A stretch of 53,339 bases of DNA from Acidimicrobiales bacterium (GTDB lineage: Bacteria > Actinomycetota > Acidimicrobiia > Acidimicrobiales > Palsa-688): positions 1-53,339 of the forward strand of contig DASUWA010000026.1 in assembly GCA_036378675.1 (NCBI GenBank), written 5' to 3'. The translations under genes and the position numbers were made by a program. Shown here piece by piece: positions 17,384 through 27,541 of the stretch (positions are counted from its first letter, which is position 1; every line of letters starts with the position of its first letter). The notes under the pieces were generated by a model, which was not told the DNA's origin, ran no database searches, and saw nothing but the letters and a program-made list of their open reading frames with translations.

Positions 17384-17797
17384 ATGACGGTGGCACGAGA
17401 AGCAGTGGCGTCTGTCCCGCTGTTCGCAAGCCTCTCGAAGCGCGAGCTGAAAGAGTTGGCGAGCACCATGCACGAGTACAACTTTCCGGCGGGCAAGGAG
17501 CTGATGACGGAAGGCGAGGAGGGGATCGGGTTCTTCCTGATCGCTGACGGCGAGGCGCTCGTCACGCTGAGGGGGTCCGAGAAACGGACGCTTCACGCCG
17601 GCGACTGGTTCGGCGAGATGGCTCTGATCGACGGGGGAACCCGTACGGCCAGCGTCAAGGCGATCACGGACATGCGGTGCTTCAGCCTGACCAGCTGGGA
17701 GTTCCGGCCGCTGGTTCACCAGCATCCGGCGATCGCCTGGGCGGTCATGGAGACCCTGGTGAAGCGGGTCCGCGACGCCGAGGCGAACGCTACCTAG
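17384..17797 (+). CDS. Stand-alone cyclic-nucleotide-binding domain protein
   Basis: A 137-residue protein that consists of a single CNB domain. It opens with the VPLFASLSKRELKELAS helix, then the beta-barrel (FPAGKELMTEGEEGIGFFLIADGEALV) and the phosphate-binding cassette FGEMALIDGGTRTASV. The cassette keeps the Glu that contacts ribose and the Arg that contacts the cyclic phosphate. It ends with a C-helix but has no DNA-binding, kinase or channel domain. It should therefore bind cAMP, with an unknown output. It is 53 bases downstream of the nickel permease on the same strand and may be co-transcribed. It is paralogous to the protein at 42541-42966. Confidence 0.82.
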   Translation: MTVAREAVASVPLFASLSKRELKELASTMHEYNFPAGKELMTEGEEGIGFFLIADGEALVTLRGSEKRTLHAGDWFGEMALIDGGTRTASVKAITDMRCFSLTSWEFRPLVHQHPAIAWAVMETLVKRVRDAEANAT

Positions 17798-17801
17798 CCG
17801 A

Positions 17802-17913
17802 AGGGCCCCCCGCCGGGTGCATTAACACGGCCAGGCGTGGGGCAGGGGCCCCCACGCACCTCCAGAGGCAGGGGCCAAGTGGGTGTCATAGGGGCCCCCC
17901 GCCGGGCCAATTA
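17802..17913. repeat. Direct repeat pair flanking a hairpin
   Basis: A 15-base motif, GGGCCCCCCGCCGGG, occurs near 17803 and again near 17892, each followed shortly by an ATTA. The pair brackets the hairpin at 17835-17857 in the gap between convergent genes; the right copy touches the 3' end of argJ. Confidence 0.5.
17835..17857. terminator. GC-rich hairpin between convergent genes
   Basis: GCGTGGGG and CCCCACGC pair perfectly (eight pairs) around a seven-base loop. The position between the CNB gene and argJ suggests a bidirectional terminator, though no T-run follows. Confidence 0.5.
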
Positions 17914-19125
17914 CGTCGTGTAGTCGGCGTTGATCCGCACGTACTCAGCGGAGAGATCGCAGCCGTAGACGGTGGCTTCGGCTTCGCCGGTGTTGAGTTC
18001 GATCTCGATCTCGACGTGGTCGGCGGACATGATCTGGGCGAGCCGGTCGAGGCCGGCGACATCAGGCCTGCGCGGGTAGGTCTCCATTCCGCCGAATCGG
18101 ATCACCACCCCTTCGGGGTCGATGTCGGTCTCGTCCTGGCATTTGCCTATCGCCATCACGACTCTGCCCCAGTTGGGGTCTGCGCCGTGGACCGCGGTCT
18201 TCACGAGCGGTGAGTTGACTACAGCCTTGGCGACCCGCCTCGCCTGACGGGCCTCCCTCGCCGCCCGAACGGTAACGGTGAGCAGCTTCGTCGCGCCCTC
18301 GCCGTCCCTCGCCAGCTGAAGCGTCAGGTCGAGGCAGACTTCCCGCAGGGCGACGCCGAGAGCAGCCTCGTGGACCGGCCCCGCAGCACCGTTGGCGAAC
18401 ACGATCGCGGTGTCGGACGTCGAGGTGTCGGTGTCGACGCTCAGGCAGTTGAACGACTCGTCGACCGCGCGCCTCCACATGCCGTCGAGCAGCGCAGCGT
18501 CGACTTCTGCGTCCGTGAAAACGAAGGCGAGCATCGTGGCCATGTCGGGCTCGATCATCCCGACCCCTTTGGCCACTCCGACGACGCGTGCCGCCCCGGC
18601 CGGTTGCTCGGTGACCTTGGGGATCGTGTCGGTTGTCATGATCGCCCGGGCGACCCTGTAGGCGTCCGCGTCGAATACGGAGGTCGCCAAGCCGGCCAGG
18701 TGGGCGCGCAGGGCAGGCATGGGATAGGGGCGACCGATCACCCCGGTGCTGGCGACGAGGACTTCGTCGGGTTCGAGCCCCCTCGCTTCCGCGACCAGCC
18801 GGGTGATCTCCTCCGCGTCCCGTGCTCCGTCCGGTCCGGTGGCAACGTTCGCGTTCTTCGCCACGACCACGACTCCCCGGGCGTGGCCGGAGAGCGCCCT
18901 CTTCCGGCTCAGCGCGACGCTCGGCCCGGAGAACAAGCTCCTGGTGAAGACGGCAGCGGACGCGCATGGCCGGTCCGACACGATGACGCTGACGTCGTCT
19001 CCTTCACCCGGGTCCCGCAAACCGGCATACCCGGTGTGCGCAACGAACCCGGTCGGCAGCCGGAGCAGCCGTTCAGGTCCCAGGCGGGCGGGGCGATCCC
19101 CCTGCACGTCGACGTCCACCTCCAA
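17911..19125 (-). CDS. argJ: Bifunctional ornithine acetyltransferase/N-acetylglutamate synthase
   Basis: A 404-residue precursor of the ArgJ enzyme, which moves the acetyl group from N-acetylornithine to glutamate in the cyclic arginine pathway. The self-cleavage site is in MIEPDMATMLAF, between Ala and the Thr that becomes the nucleophile of the beta subunit. Other conserved segments are NVATGPDG, ASTGVIGRPYPM, CLSVDTDTSTSDTA and HGADPNWGRVVMAIG. The TTG at 19125 is the longest start; GTG codons at 19119 and 19107 are in frame, and the latter sits 11 bases after GGAGG. No other arg genes are in the window, so this is a detached member of the pathway, downstream of bldC. Confidence 0.88.
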   Translation of the reverse strand: MEVDVDVQGDRPARLGPERLLRLPTGFVAHTGYAGLRDPGEGDDVSVIVSDRPCASAAVFTRSLFSGPSVALSRKRALSGHARGVVVVAKNANVATGPDGARDAEEITRLVAEARGLEPDEVLVASTGVIGRPYPMPALRAHLAGLATSVFDADAYRVARAIMTTDTIPKVTEQPAGAARVVGVAKGVGMIEPDMATMLAFVFTDAEVDAALLDGMWRRAVDESFNCLSVDTDTSTSDTAIVFANGAAGPVHEAALGVALREVCLDLTLQLARDGEGATKLLTVTVRAAREARQARRVAKAVVNSPLVKTAVHGADPNWGRVVMAIGKCQDETDIDPEGVVIRFGGMETYPRRPDVAGLDRLAQIMSADHVEIEIELNTGEAEATVYGCDLSAEYVRINADYTT

Positions 19126-19165
19126 ATCATCGCACGTGCGTCGCTCCGCCCCCTTGAGATAAGCA

Positions 19166-19208
19166 GGGGGTGACCCAACCTCGTCTGCCCGCGGTTGGGC
19201 TCACCCCC
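19166..19208. terminator. Strong stem-loop between bldC and argJ
   Basis: GGGGGTGACCCAACC pairs with GGTTGGGCTCACCCCC over 15 pairs with one bulged base and a 12-base loop. It lies on the minus-strand path from bldC to argJ, so it may end the purine/bldC transcript or act as a processing site. No T-run follows on the minus strand. Confidence 0.5.
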
Positions 19209-19214
19209 AAGCTT

Positions 19215-19255
19215 CCCCCTGCCCCTTCTGCCCCTGCAAAATGCCCCCTGCCCCC
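19215..19255 (-). other. Potential G-quadruplex tract
   Basis: On the minus strand five runs of four or five G occur in 41 bases, separated by short loops (2, 9, 5 and 2 bases). This fits the intramolecular G-quadruplex pattern. It lies in the leader of argJ, next to the stem-loop at 19166-19208. Confidence 0.45.
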
Positions 19256-19337
19256 ACACTTGGTGGTCGTTCGGTGGCGATGAATCTCTCGGCCCGGCGG
19301 CGGCGCGAGTCTACCGGCGGTGACCGAAAGTCAAGCT

Positions 19338-19535
19338 CTAGAAGTCAGCGCGCTCCATCTCTTCGAGGCAGCGGCGGATCTCCGAAGCCCGGAAGCGGCG
19401 GTGCCCGCCGAGGGTCCGGATAGCGGTGATCTTGCCTGCCCGCGCCCAGCGCGTGACGGTCTTTGGGTTTACACGGAACAGCGCCGCCACCTCAGCTGGG
19501 GTGAGAAGCGCATCTGCGTGGGTATCGTCGGCCAT
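19338..19535 (-). CDS. bldC: BldC-family MerR-type DNA-binding regulator
   Basis: A 65-residue protein that is almost entirely one winged helix-turn-helix: LLTPAEVAALFRVNPKTVTRW, then ARAGKITAIRTLGGHRRFR. This closely matches streptomycete BldC, a small MerR-like protein that binds direct repeats as head-to-tail oligomers and times developmental gene expression. The ATG at 19535 is preceded by GGAAGGA; the frame extends 22 codons further but without family similarity. It lies 126 bases downstream of purM, an arrangement like that in Streptomyces, where bldC is close to purF and purM. Its role in a non-sporulating relative is unclear. Confidence 0.88.
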   Translation of the reverse strand: MADDTHADALLTPAEVAALFRVNPKTVTRWARAGKITAIRTLGGHRRFRASEIRRCLEEMERADF

Positions 19536-19660
19536 CTCTACGGGTTCCTTCCAAGTGTGCCTTTCGCACACAAGGTACGAGAAGACCCGATCTCGCACCA
19601 TGACCCGACCGGGTCAATTTTTTGGTCAAAACGGACTAGTCAGCCGTACCGGACAGGCGC

Positions 19661-20761
19661 CTATTTGATCTCCACCCGGCCGGTCCCGGCGATCAGGTGA
19701 CCGACGACCCGGGGCTCGAGGTCCGGGGCCGTAAGGGCTGCTAGCGCTGAGTCGGCGTCTCCGGGTGATACCGCTATGACCATGCCGAGCCCGAGGTTGA
19801 AGACCCGGGCCATCTCCTCCTCGCCAACACCCCCCGCGAGCCGGATCTCGTCGAAGATACGCGGCGTCTCCCAAGCGTCCGTATCGAACACCGCGTCGAG
19901 CCCGGGGCTCATCACCCGCGGGACGTTCCCCGGCAGCCCGCCACCGGTGATGTGCGCGATCGCGTGAACTCGAACCCGCTCCAACAGCCGGAGCACCGCC
20001 GGCGTGTATATGACCGACGGGCGCAGCAGCTCGTCGGCGAGCGTCCATGTATCTGACCCTGCCCATGCCGGTCCGGCAAGCGATCGCCCGGCGCGCTCAA
20101 GAAGCGCCTTGCGGGCCAGGGAGTAGCCGTTCGAGCGCAGGCCGGGCGAAGGCAGCCCGATCAGCACGTCGCCGTCGGCCGTGCGTGAAGGACCGTCGAC
20201 GATCTGGTCCCGGTCCACTATTCCGACCGCGAACCCGGCGACGTCGATCTCGCCCGGCTCGAGGAGCCCGGGATGCTCGGCGAGCTCGCCGCCGACGATC
20301 GCACACCCGGCCTGTCGGCATCCCTCCGCGATGCCACTCATCACTTCTCGGACCTGGTTCGGATCGATCCGGCCGAGGAGTTGGTAGTCCAGGAAGAAAA
20401 GGGGTCGGGCTCCGCAGCAGACCAGGTCGTCGACGACCATCGCGACCAGGTCGACACCGACTGTGTCGTAGCGCCCGGTCGCGGTCGCGATCGCCATCTT
20501 GGTTCCGATCCCGTCGGTGCTGGAGACGAGCACGGGACGCCTGTAACCGCGGGGAACCTCGAAGAGCCCGCCGAAGCCCCCGATCCCGCCGATCACGCCG
20601 GGAACATCGGCGGTTGAGTTCACCAGCCCTCTGATGGCCTCGACCGCTTCGTCCGCGGCGTCGATGTCCACGCCCGAGGCTGCGTAGGTCAGTCCGGGTC
20701 GTCCGGTTGTGTCGGGTCCGGCTTCCGCAGGCGTGGGCGGGCGGCCGGCCAGTTCACCCAA
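19661..20761 (-). CDS. purM: Phosphoribosylformylglycinamidine cyclo-ligase (AIR synthase)
   Basis: Converts FGAM plus ATP to AIR, step five of purine synthesis. Conserved segments are GVDIDAADEAVEAI, the Gly-rich GGIGGFGGLFEV, STDGIGTKM, GVDLVAMVVDDLVCCGARPLFFLDY, IVGGELAEHPG, SPGLRSNGYSLAR and HITGGGLPGNVPR. The start is unusual: family homology begins at LTYAASGVD, where the first codon is CTG (20692), and no ATG, GTG or TTG lies close before it. The TTG at 20761, overlapping the end of purF, would add about 23 residues and give 366 residues. Translational coupling to purF is likely either way. Confidence 0.9.
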   Translation of the reverse strand: MGELAGRPPTPAEAGPDTTGRPGLTYAASGVDIDAADEAVEAIRGLVNSTADVPGVIGGIGGFGGLFEVPRGYRRPVLVSSTDGIGTKMAIATATGRYDTVGVDLVAMVVDDLVCCGARPLFFLDYQLLGRIDPNQVREVMSGIAEGCRQAGCAIVGGELAEHPGLLEPGEIDVAGFAVGIVDRDQIVDGPSRTADGDVLIGLPSPGLRSNGYSLARKALLERAGRSLAGPAWAGSDTWTLADELLRPSVIYTPAVLRLLERVRVHAIAHITGGGLPGNVPRVMSPGLDAVFDTDAWETPRIFDEIRLAGGVGEEEMARVFNLGLGMVIAVSPGDADSALAALTAPDLEPRVVGHLIAGTGRVEIK

Positions 20762-22247
20762 CGTGCAGTCCGACCGGTGCCTCGCGAGAACCGCTGCGTT
20801 CGCTGACCAGCGGTACCGGAACGTCTTTCGGGTAGTCACCGGTGAGGCAGGCGTCGCAGAACCCGGCGTCGGGCGCGCCGGTCGCCTTTTTCAATCGGTC
20901 GAGGCTGAGGTACGCCAGGCTGTCCGCGCCGAGGTACTCGCAGATCTCCTGCTCGTCCATCCTCGCTGCGATCAGCTCCGCCCGGGTGCCGGTGTCGAGT
21001 CCGTAGTAGCAGGGCCAGCGGTACGGCGGGGATGAGATGCGGAGGTGGACCTCCTTGGCGCCCGCCTCACGCAGCATCTTGACCATCGCCCGCGTCGTGG
21101 TGCCGCGGACGATCGAGTCGTCGACGACGATCAGGCGTTGTCCGGCGATCGCCCCGCGCAGCGGGTTGAGCTTCCGGCGGACTCCCTGAGCGCGCTGGGC
21201 CTGGTCGGGGACGATGAACGTCCGGCCGATGTAGCGGTTCTTGACCAGCCCGTGGCCGTAGCGGATTCCGCTCCGCTTGGCGTAGCCCTCGGCGGCCGGC
21301 AGCCCCGAGTCGGGCACTCCCATGACCATGTCGGCGTCCACCGGCGCCTGCTCCGCCAGCATCTCGCCCATCCGGGTCCGGGCGCCGTGGAGCTCCTGGC
21401 CGTACAGCTGGCTATCCGGCCGGGCCAGGTACACGAACTCGAAGAGGCAGAGCTTGGCCTCGGCCAATCCCGGCCACAGCTGGTGGGAGACGGGGCCGTC
21501 GGGGGTGATCACGACCATCTCGCCGGGATCTACCTCTCTGACGAACTCGGCGCCGGTCACGTCGAGTGCGGGCGTTTCCGAGGCGAGGATCCACCCGCCT
21601 TCGGGGAGCCTGCCGATGCAGAGGGGCCGGAAGCCGCGAGGATCGCGGACCCCGATGAGCTGCCGGTGATCGAGGAGCACGAGGGAAAACGCACCCTGCA
21701 GTGTCGGCAGCACCTGGCTGAGGGCGGCGACGAGGTCGTCTGCCGGATGAGCGTCGAGGTGTTGCACCAGCAGCTCGGCGATCACGTCGCTGTCACTCGT
21801 GACCGTCCCGGGCAGCATGCCGACCTGCTCGGCAAGGGCATTGGTGTTGGTGAGATTCCCGTTGTGCCCGAGCGCGAACGCCAGGGCACTCTGCCGCTCG
21901 GAGTTCGGCGAGGTGATCCTGTAGACGGGTTGAGCGTTGTGCCAGCTCGACGCCCCTGTGGTGGAGTAGCGGGTGTGGCCGATGGCGAGATGCCCCTCGA
22001 GGCCGGCCAGCTTGTACTCGTTGAACACGTTGGTCACCAGGCCCATGTCCTTGACGACCATCATCTCCTCGCCGTCGCTGACCGCCATGCCGGCGGACTC
22101 CTGCCCGCGATGCTGCAAGGCGTACAGGCCGTCGAAGGTCATGTGGGCGACCTGCGTGCCGGGAGCGCACACGCCGAACACGCCGCACGCTTCCCGCGGC
22201 GAATCATGAGTCACTGCTAGGGGGTCTTGCCCGGGCACTTGATTCAT
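20754..22247 (-). CDS. purF: Amidophosphoribosyltransferase
   Basis: A 497-residue enzyme that makes phosphoribosylamine from PRPP and glutamine, the first committed step of purine synthesis. A propeptide of about 20 residues precedes the nucleophilic Cys in EACGVFGV, so the protein is of the processed type. The glutaminase domain has YALQHRGQESAG and GHTRYSTTGASSWHN. The PRPP loop is RLIVVDDSIVRGTTTR. Cysteines in YRWPCYYG and FCDACLTGDYP fit the 4Fe-4S ligands of B. subtilis-type enzymes. The ATG at 22247 is used. It is 82 bases after purL, and its stop overlaps the proposed purM start. Confidence 0.93.
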   Translation of the reverse strand: MNQVPGQDPLAVTHDSPREACGVFGVCAPGTQVAHMTFDGLYALQHRGQESAGMAVSDGEEMMVVKDMGLVTNVFNEYKLAGLEGHLAIGHTRYSTTGASSWHNAQPVYRITSPNSERQSALAFALGHNGNLTNTNALAEQVGMLPGTVTSDSDVIAELLVQHLDAHPADDLVAALSQVLPTLQGAFSLVLLDHRQLIGVRDPRGFRPLCIGRLPEGGWILASETPALDVTGAEFVREVDPGEMVVITPDGPVSHQLWPGLAEAKLCLFEFVYLARPDSQLYGQELHGARTRMGEMLAEQAPVDADMVMGVPDSGLPAAEGYAKRSGIRYGHGLVKNRYIGRTFIVPDQAQRAQGVRRKLNPLRGAIAGQRLIVVDDSIVRGTTTRAMVKMLREAGAKEVHLRISSPPYRWPCYYGLDTGTRAELIAARMDEQEICEYLGADSLAYLSLDRLKKATGAPDAGFCDACLTGDYPKDVPVPLVSERSGSREAPVGLHVG

Positions 22248-22329
22248 TCTCTCACGTACTGGCCGGGTTGCGGCGATCCGGGCAGGTGCCCCTTCCTGCT
22301 TTGCCGCCGGGGCAGTGCGGAGCGGGCCG

Positions 22330-24603
<2,274 letters not shown>

Positions 24604-24719
24604 CGAGACTAGTGGGTCCTAACACGTTCGCGATTCGATGGAAATTGGCCCATTCGATTCGAGAAGATTGGGTTTTGATCTTGTGCGCTCTTCACCGAAA
24701 ATGTTAAAAACACTGAGAT
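24604..24719. promoter_or_regulatory. Divergent promoter region, purL and the basic protein
   Basis: This 116-base gap is clearly AT-richer than its neighbours and separates divergent starts, so promoters for both are expected. I could not identify a known operator or a riboswitch. Confidence 0.35.
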
Positions 24720-25157
24720 ATGCCAGCTAAATCGACCCCCCGCAGACCACGGGCAACCAAGTCAGCAATGTCCGATGAGCACAAGCACGCTCTGGCCGTC
24801 GGACGGGAAGAGAGTCGGGCAGTACGCCGCTACCTGGAGGCGTTAGAAGCTCACAAGCCGAAGCGTGGACGCAAGCGGACCACTGAAAGCATCCAGTCCC
24901 GATTGCGCCAAATCGACGACCGTGTCGCCGGCGCGGATCCGCTCACTCGGGTTCATCTCGTGCAGGAGCGCCTCAACCTGGAAACCGAATTGGCCACCAA
25001 GGAGGAAGCGGTCGATTTGAAGGCTCTCGAGGAGGGATTCGTTGAGGCGGCGAAGAGCTACGGAGAGCGAAAGGGCATCACCTACGCGGCTTGGCGCGCC
25101 GCCGGAGTCGACGCCAACGTGCTGAGGAAGGCGGGGATCCCTCGCACCCGCGGCTGA
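24720..25157 (+). CDS. Conserved-looking basic helical protein of unknown function
   Basis: A 145-residue protein starting at ATG 24720. The first 60 residues are rich in Lys, Arg and Ser (PAKSTPRRPRATKS; AHKPKRGRKRTTES). A predicted helical or coiled segment follows (QSRLRQIDDRVAGADPLTRV ... LNLETELATKEEAVD). It ends in a compact region, YGERKGITYAAWRAAGV, with a KAGIPRTRG tail. The basic arm suggests nucleic-acid binding, and the C-terminus could be a small helix-turn-helix (inference). It lies on the strand opposite to the purine genes and splits purQ from purL. I do not recognise a named family. Confidence 0.7.
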   Translation: MPAKSTPRRPRATKSAMSDEHKHALAVGREESRAVRRYLEALEAHKPKRGRKRTTESIQSRLRQIDDRVAGADPLTRVHLVQERLNLETELATKEEAVDLKALEEGFVEAAKSYGERKGITYAAWRAAGVDANVLRKAGIPRTRG

Positions 25158-25169
25158 CAGCGGCATCGG

Positions 25170-25865
25170 TCAGGTCGAGGCGGCAGCGTCCGCGAGCCGT
25201 GCGCCGGCGGATGTGAGCAACGCACCCAGAAGCACCCGGCCGTCGGTCGAACCGAGCAACGGGTCGGACGCCCGCTCCGGATGCGGCATCAACCCGACCA
25301 CGTTTCCTGCCTCATTGCTGACGCCGGCGATGTCGTCCACCGAGCCGTTCGGGTTGTCGGTGTAACGCAGAACGATGCGCTCGTCTGCGCGGAGCTGGCC
25401 AAGCGTGCGCGAATCGCACGTGTAGTTGCCCTCGAAGTGATTGATCGGTACTTGCAACCGGGTACCGACCTGCACGCCCGCCGTCAGGACCGATCGCGCG
25501 CTGGCGACCTCGAGTTCGACGGTACGGCAGAGAAACGTGAGGCCCCGGTTCTTCTGGAGCGCACCGGGCAGCAGGTGCGCCTCGGTGAGAACCTGGAAAC
25601 CGTTGCAAATGCCAACGAGGGGTCCTCCTTCCGCGGCGAAAGCCTCCACCGCGGCCATGATCGGGGAGAACCTCGCGATGGCGCCGGGCCGGAGGTAGTC
25701 GCCATGGGCGAAACCTCCCGGGAGGATCACCGCGTCCACGTGCGCCAACGAGCGGTCGCCGTGCCAGACGATTTCCGCGTCAGCCCGGAGAGAGGTGACC
25801 GCTTCGACCACGTCGTGTTCGCAATTGGAGCCCGGGAACAAAACGACGCCGACACGAACGCTCAA
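25170..25865 (-). CDS. purQ: FGAM synthase glutaminase subunit PurQ
   Basis: A 231-residue class I glutaminase that feeds ammonia to PurL. It starts RVGVVLFPGSNCEHD, has the oxyanion region ILPGGFAHGDYLRPGAIA, the nucleophile Cys in VGICNGFQVLTEA, and the His/Glu pair in GLMPHPERASDP. The TTG at 25865 overlaps the purS stop (TTGA), indicating translational coupling; the longer upstream frame lies within purS. Its stop is 13 bases from the convergent basic-protein gene. Confidence 0.93.
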   Translation of the reverse strand: MSVRVGVVLFPGSNCEHDVVEAVTSLRADAEIVWHGDRSLAHVDAVILPGGFAHGDYLRPGAIARFSPIMAAVEAFAAEGGPLVGICNGFQVLTEAHLLPGALQKNRGLTFLCRTVELEVASARSVLTAGVQVGTRLQVPINHFEGNYTCDSRTLGQLRADERIVLRYTDNPNGSVDDIAGVSNEAGNVVGLMPHPERASDPLLGSTDGRVLLGALLTSAGARLADAAAST

Positions 25866-26128
25866 CGAGCGACCTCCGCGGCGACCAGGGTTACCTCCGC
25901 ATCCTCGATCACCGGGTTGCTGAGCAACCGCCGGCACAGGTCGTCGACCTCGCGCCGGGCGGCGGTCTCGTCGGGTGCTTCGATCGTGAAGCGAAACGCC
26001 TTTCCGGCTCTCACACCCGAGATCCCATCGAACCCGAGCGCGGGCAGCGCGCGCTCGATGGTTGCGCCCTGCGGATCGGCAATGCCTGGGCGGAGGGAAA
26101 CCTCCACCATCGCCGAGTAGAGACTCAC
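25862..26128 (-). CDS. purS: FGAM synthase subunit PurS
   Basis: An 88-residue protein matching PurS, which helps dock PurQ on PurL and channel ammonia. It has the VEVSLRPGIADPQGATIERAL start, the GFDGISGVRAGKAFRFTI strand and the CRRLLSNPVIEDAEV end, all family hallmarks. The GTG at 26128 is used; the alternative ATG at 26110 would lose the first strand. Four bases separate it from the purC stop, and it overlaps purQ. Confidence 0.9.
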   Translation of the reverse strand: MSLYSAMVEVSLRPGIADPQGATIERALPALGFDGISGVRAGKAFRFTIEAPDETAARREVDDLCRRLLSNPVIEDAEVTLVAAEVAR

Positions 26129-26132
26129 GTTC

Positions 26133-27080
26133 TCAGACTACCGGCCGGTCGCCTTCGTCCCCGAGTAGCCCAGGGTCTGGCGGCACCGGTCCTGCTCCGG
26201 GCCAGGAGGTGAAGCTCCGGGCGGTGAGCCGCTCGTACGCCTCGATGTAGCGCGCACGGGTGGCGTCCACGACCTCGGGCGGCAGCGGAGGTGGAGGCGG
26301 TGTCTTCGACCATCCGGTTTCCTCGAGCCAGTCGCGAAGCGGTTGTTTGTCGAATGATGGTGGAACCGTCCCGGGTTCCCACGCGTCCGCCGGCCAGAAG
26401 CGCGAGGAGTCGGGGGTGAGGACTTCGTCGCAGATTGCGAGACGGCCGTCGATGAGGCCCAACTCGAACTTGGTGTCGGCGATGACGATTCCCCGCCCGG
26501 TCGCGAGTGCAGCGCCCTTCTCGTACGCGGCGAGGCTTATCCGGCGAGCCTCTTCGGCGAGTTCCTTGCCGACCAGGTCGACCGCCGCGTCGAAGCTGAT
26601 GTTCTCGTCGTGCCCAGTCGCGGCTTTGGTCGAGGGGGTGAACACCGGTTCGGGTAGCTTCTCCGACTGGCGCAGGCCGGCGGGAAGAGGCTCGCCGTGC
26701 ATGGTCCGGCTCTTCTTGTACTCCGCCCAAGCCGAACCCGACAGGTACCCGCGCACGATGCACTCGACCGGAAGCATCTCGGCCTTCCGAACGACCATGA
26801 CCCGGCCTTCGAGCTCGCGCGCGTCGGCGTCGGACGCCGCGACACCTGGCGGGACGTCGACGCCGACGAGGTGGTTGGGAGCCACATCCTTCAGCTGGTC
26901 AAGCCAGAAGGCGGTTATGGCGGTGAGCACCCTGCCCTTGTCGGGTATCGGCTCGGCCATGACGACGTCGAAGGCGGACATCCGGTCGGACGTCACGAAC
27001 AGGAGGTGTTGCGCGTCGAGCTCGTAGATGTCGCGAACCTTTCCTGACGCGACGTGTGGGAGCTTCACCGTGTCGGTCAT
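26133..27080 (-). CDS. purC: SAICAR synthase
   Basis: A 315-residue ligase joining CAIR and aspartate to SAICAR with ATP. Conserved segments are [66 protein letters not shown] and [12 protein letters not shown]. It is of the longer, roughly 300-residue type. The ATG at 27080 overlaps the purE stop as ATGA, which decides the start over the GTG at 27089. Confidence 0.93.
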   Translation of the reverse strand: MTDTVKLPHVASGKVRDIYELDAQHLLFVTSDRMSAFDVVMAEPIPDKGRVLTAITAFWLDQLKDVAPNHLVGVDVPPGVAASDADARELEGRVMVVRKAEMLPVECIVRGYLSGSAWAEYKKSRTMHGEPLPAGLRQSEKLPEPVFTPSTKAATGHDENISFDAAVDLVGKELAEEARRISLAAYEKGAALATGRGIVIADTKFELGLIDGRLAICDEVLTPDSSRFWPADAWEPGTVPPSFDKQPLRDWLEETGWSKTPPPPPLPPEVVDATRARYIEAYERLTARSFTSWPGAGPVPPDPGLLGDEGDRPVV

Positions 27081-27526
27081 CGGGCCCACTCCGCCCGGAA
27101 CTCGGCAAGCCGCTTGGCGAGTTCGTCCTCGGTTATGGCGAGCATCTCGATCGCGAGAAGCGCGGCGTTCTGGGCGCCGTCCACCGCGACGGTCGCGACC
27201 GGTATCCCTTTCGGCATCTGCACGGTGGAGTACAGGGCGTCGATCCCTCCGATGGCGCCGCCGGACAGAGGCACGCCTATCACCGGGAGCGTGGTCTGAG
27301 CCGAAACCGCGCCGGCCAGGTGCGCCGCCATGCCGGCACCGCAGATGAGAACTCCGTACCCGGCCTCTCTTGCACCGCCAGCGAACTCCGCGACCTTCGC
27401 CGGCGTGCGATGCGCCGACATCACGTGCTCCGTGTAGTCCACGCCGAACGATGCAAGCGTCTCACCCGCCGGAGCCATCTTCGGCTGGTCGTTCGCAGAA
27501 CCCATGAGGATCGCGACCCGCTTCAT
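27077..27526 (-). CDS. purE: N5-carboxyaminoimidazole ribonucleotide mutase
   Basis: A 149-residue class I PurE, which rearranges N5-CAIR to CAIR. It shows [12 protein letters not shown] (usually GSxSDWP), VMSAHRTP with the catalytic His, [16 protein letters not shown], and [19 protein letters not shown]. Ser and Asn replace the usual Ser-Asp pair in the first motif, a small departure. The ATG at 27526 has a strong AGGAGGAGG upstream. No purK partner is visible in the window. Confidence 0.92.
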   Translation of the reverse strand: MKRVAILMGSANDQPKMAPAGETLASFGVDYTEHVMSAHRTPAKVAEFAGGAREAGYGVLICGAGMAAHLAGAVSAQTTLPVIGVPLSGGAIGGIDALYSTVQMPKGIPVATVAVDGAQNAALLAIEMLAITEDELAKRLAEFRAEWAR

Positions 27527-27541
27527 TTTGTCCTCCTCCTC

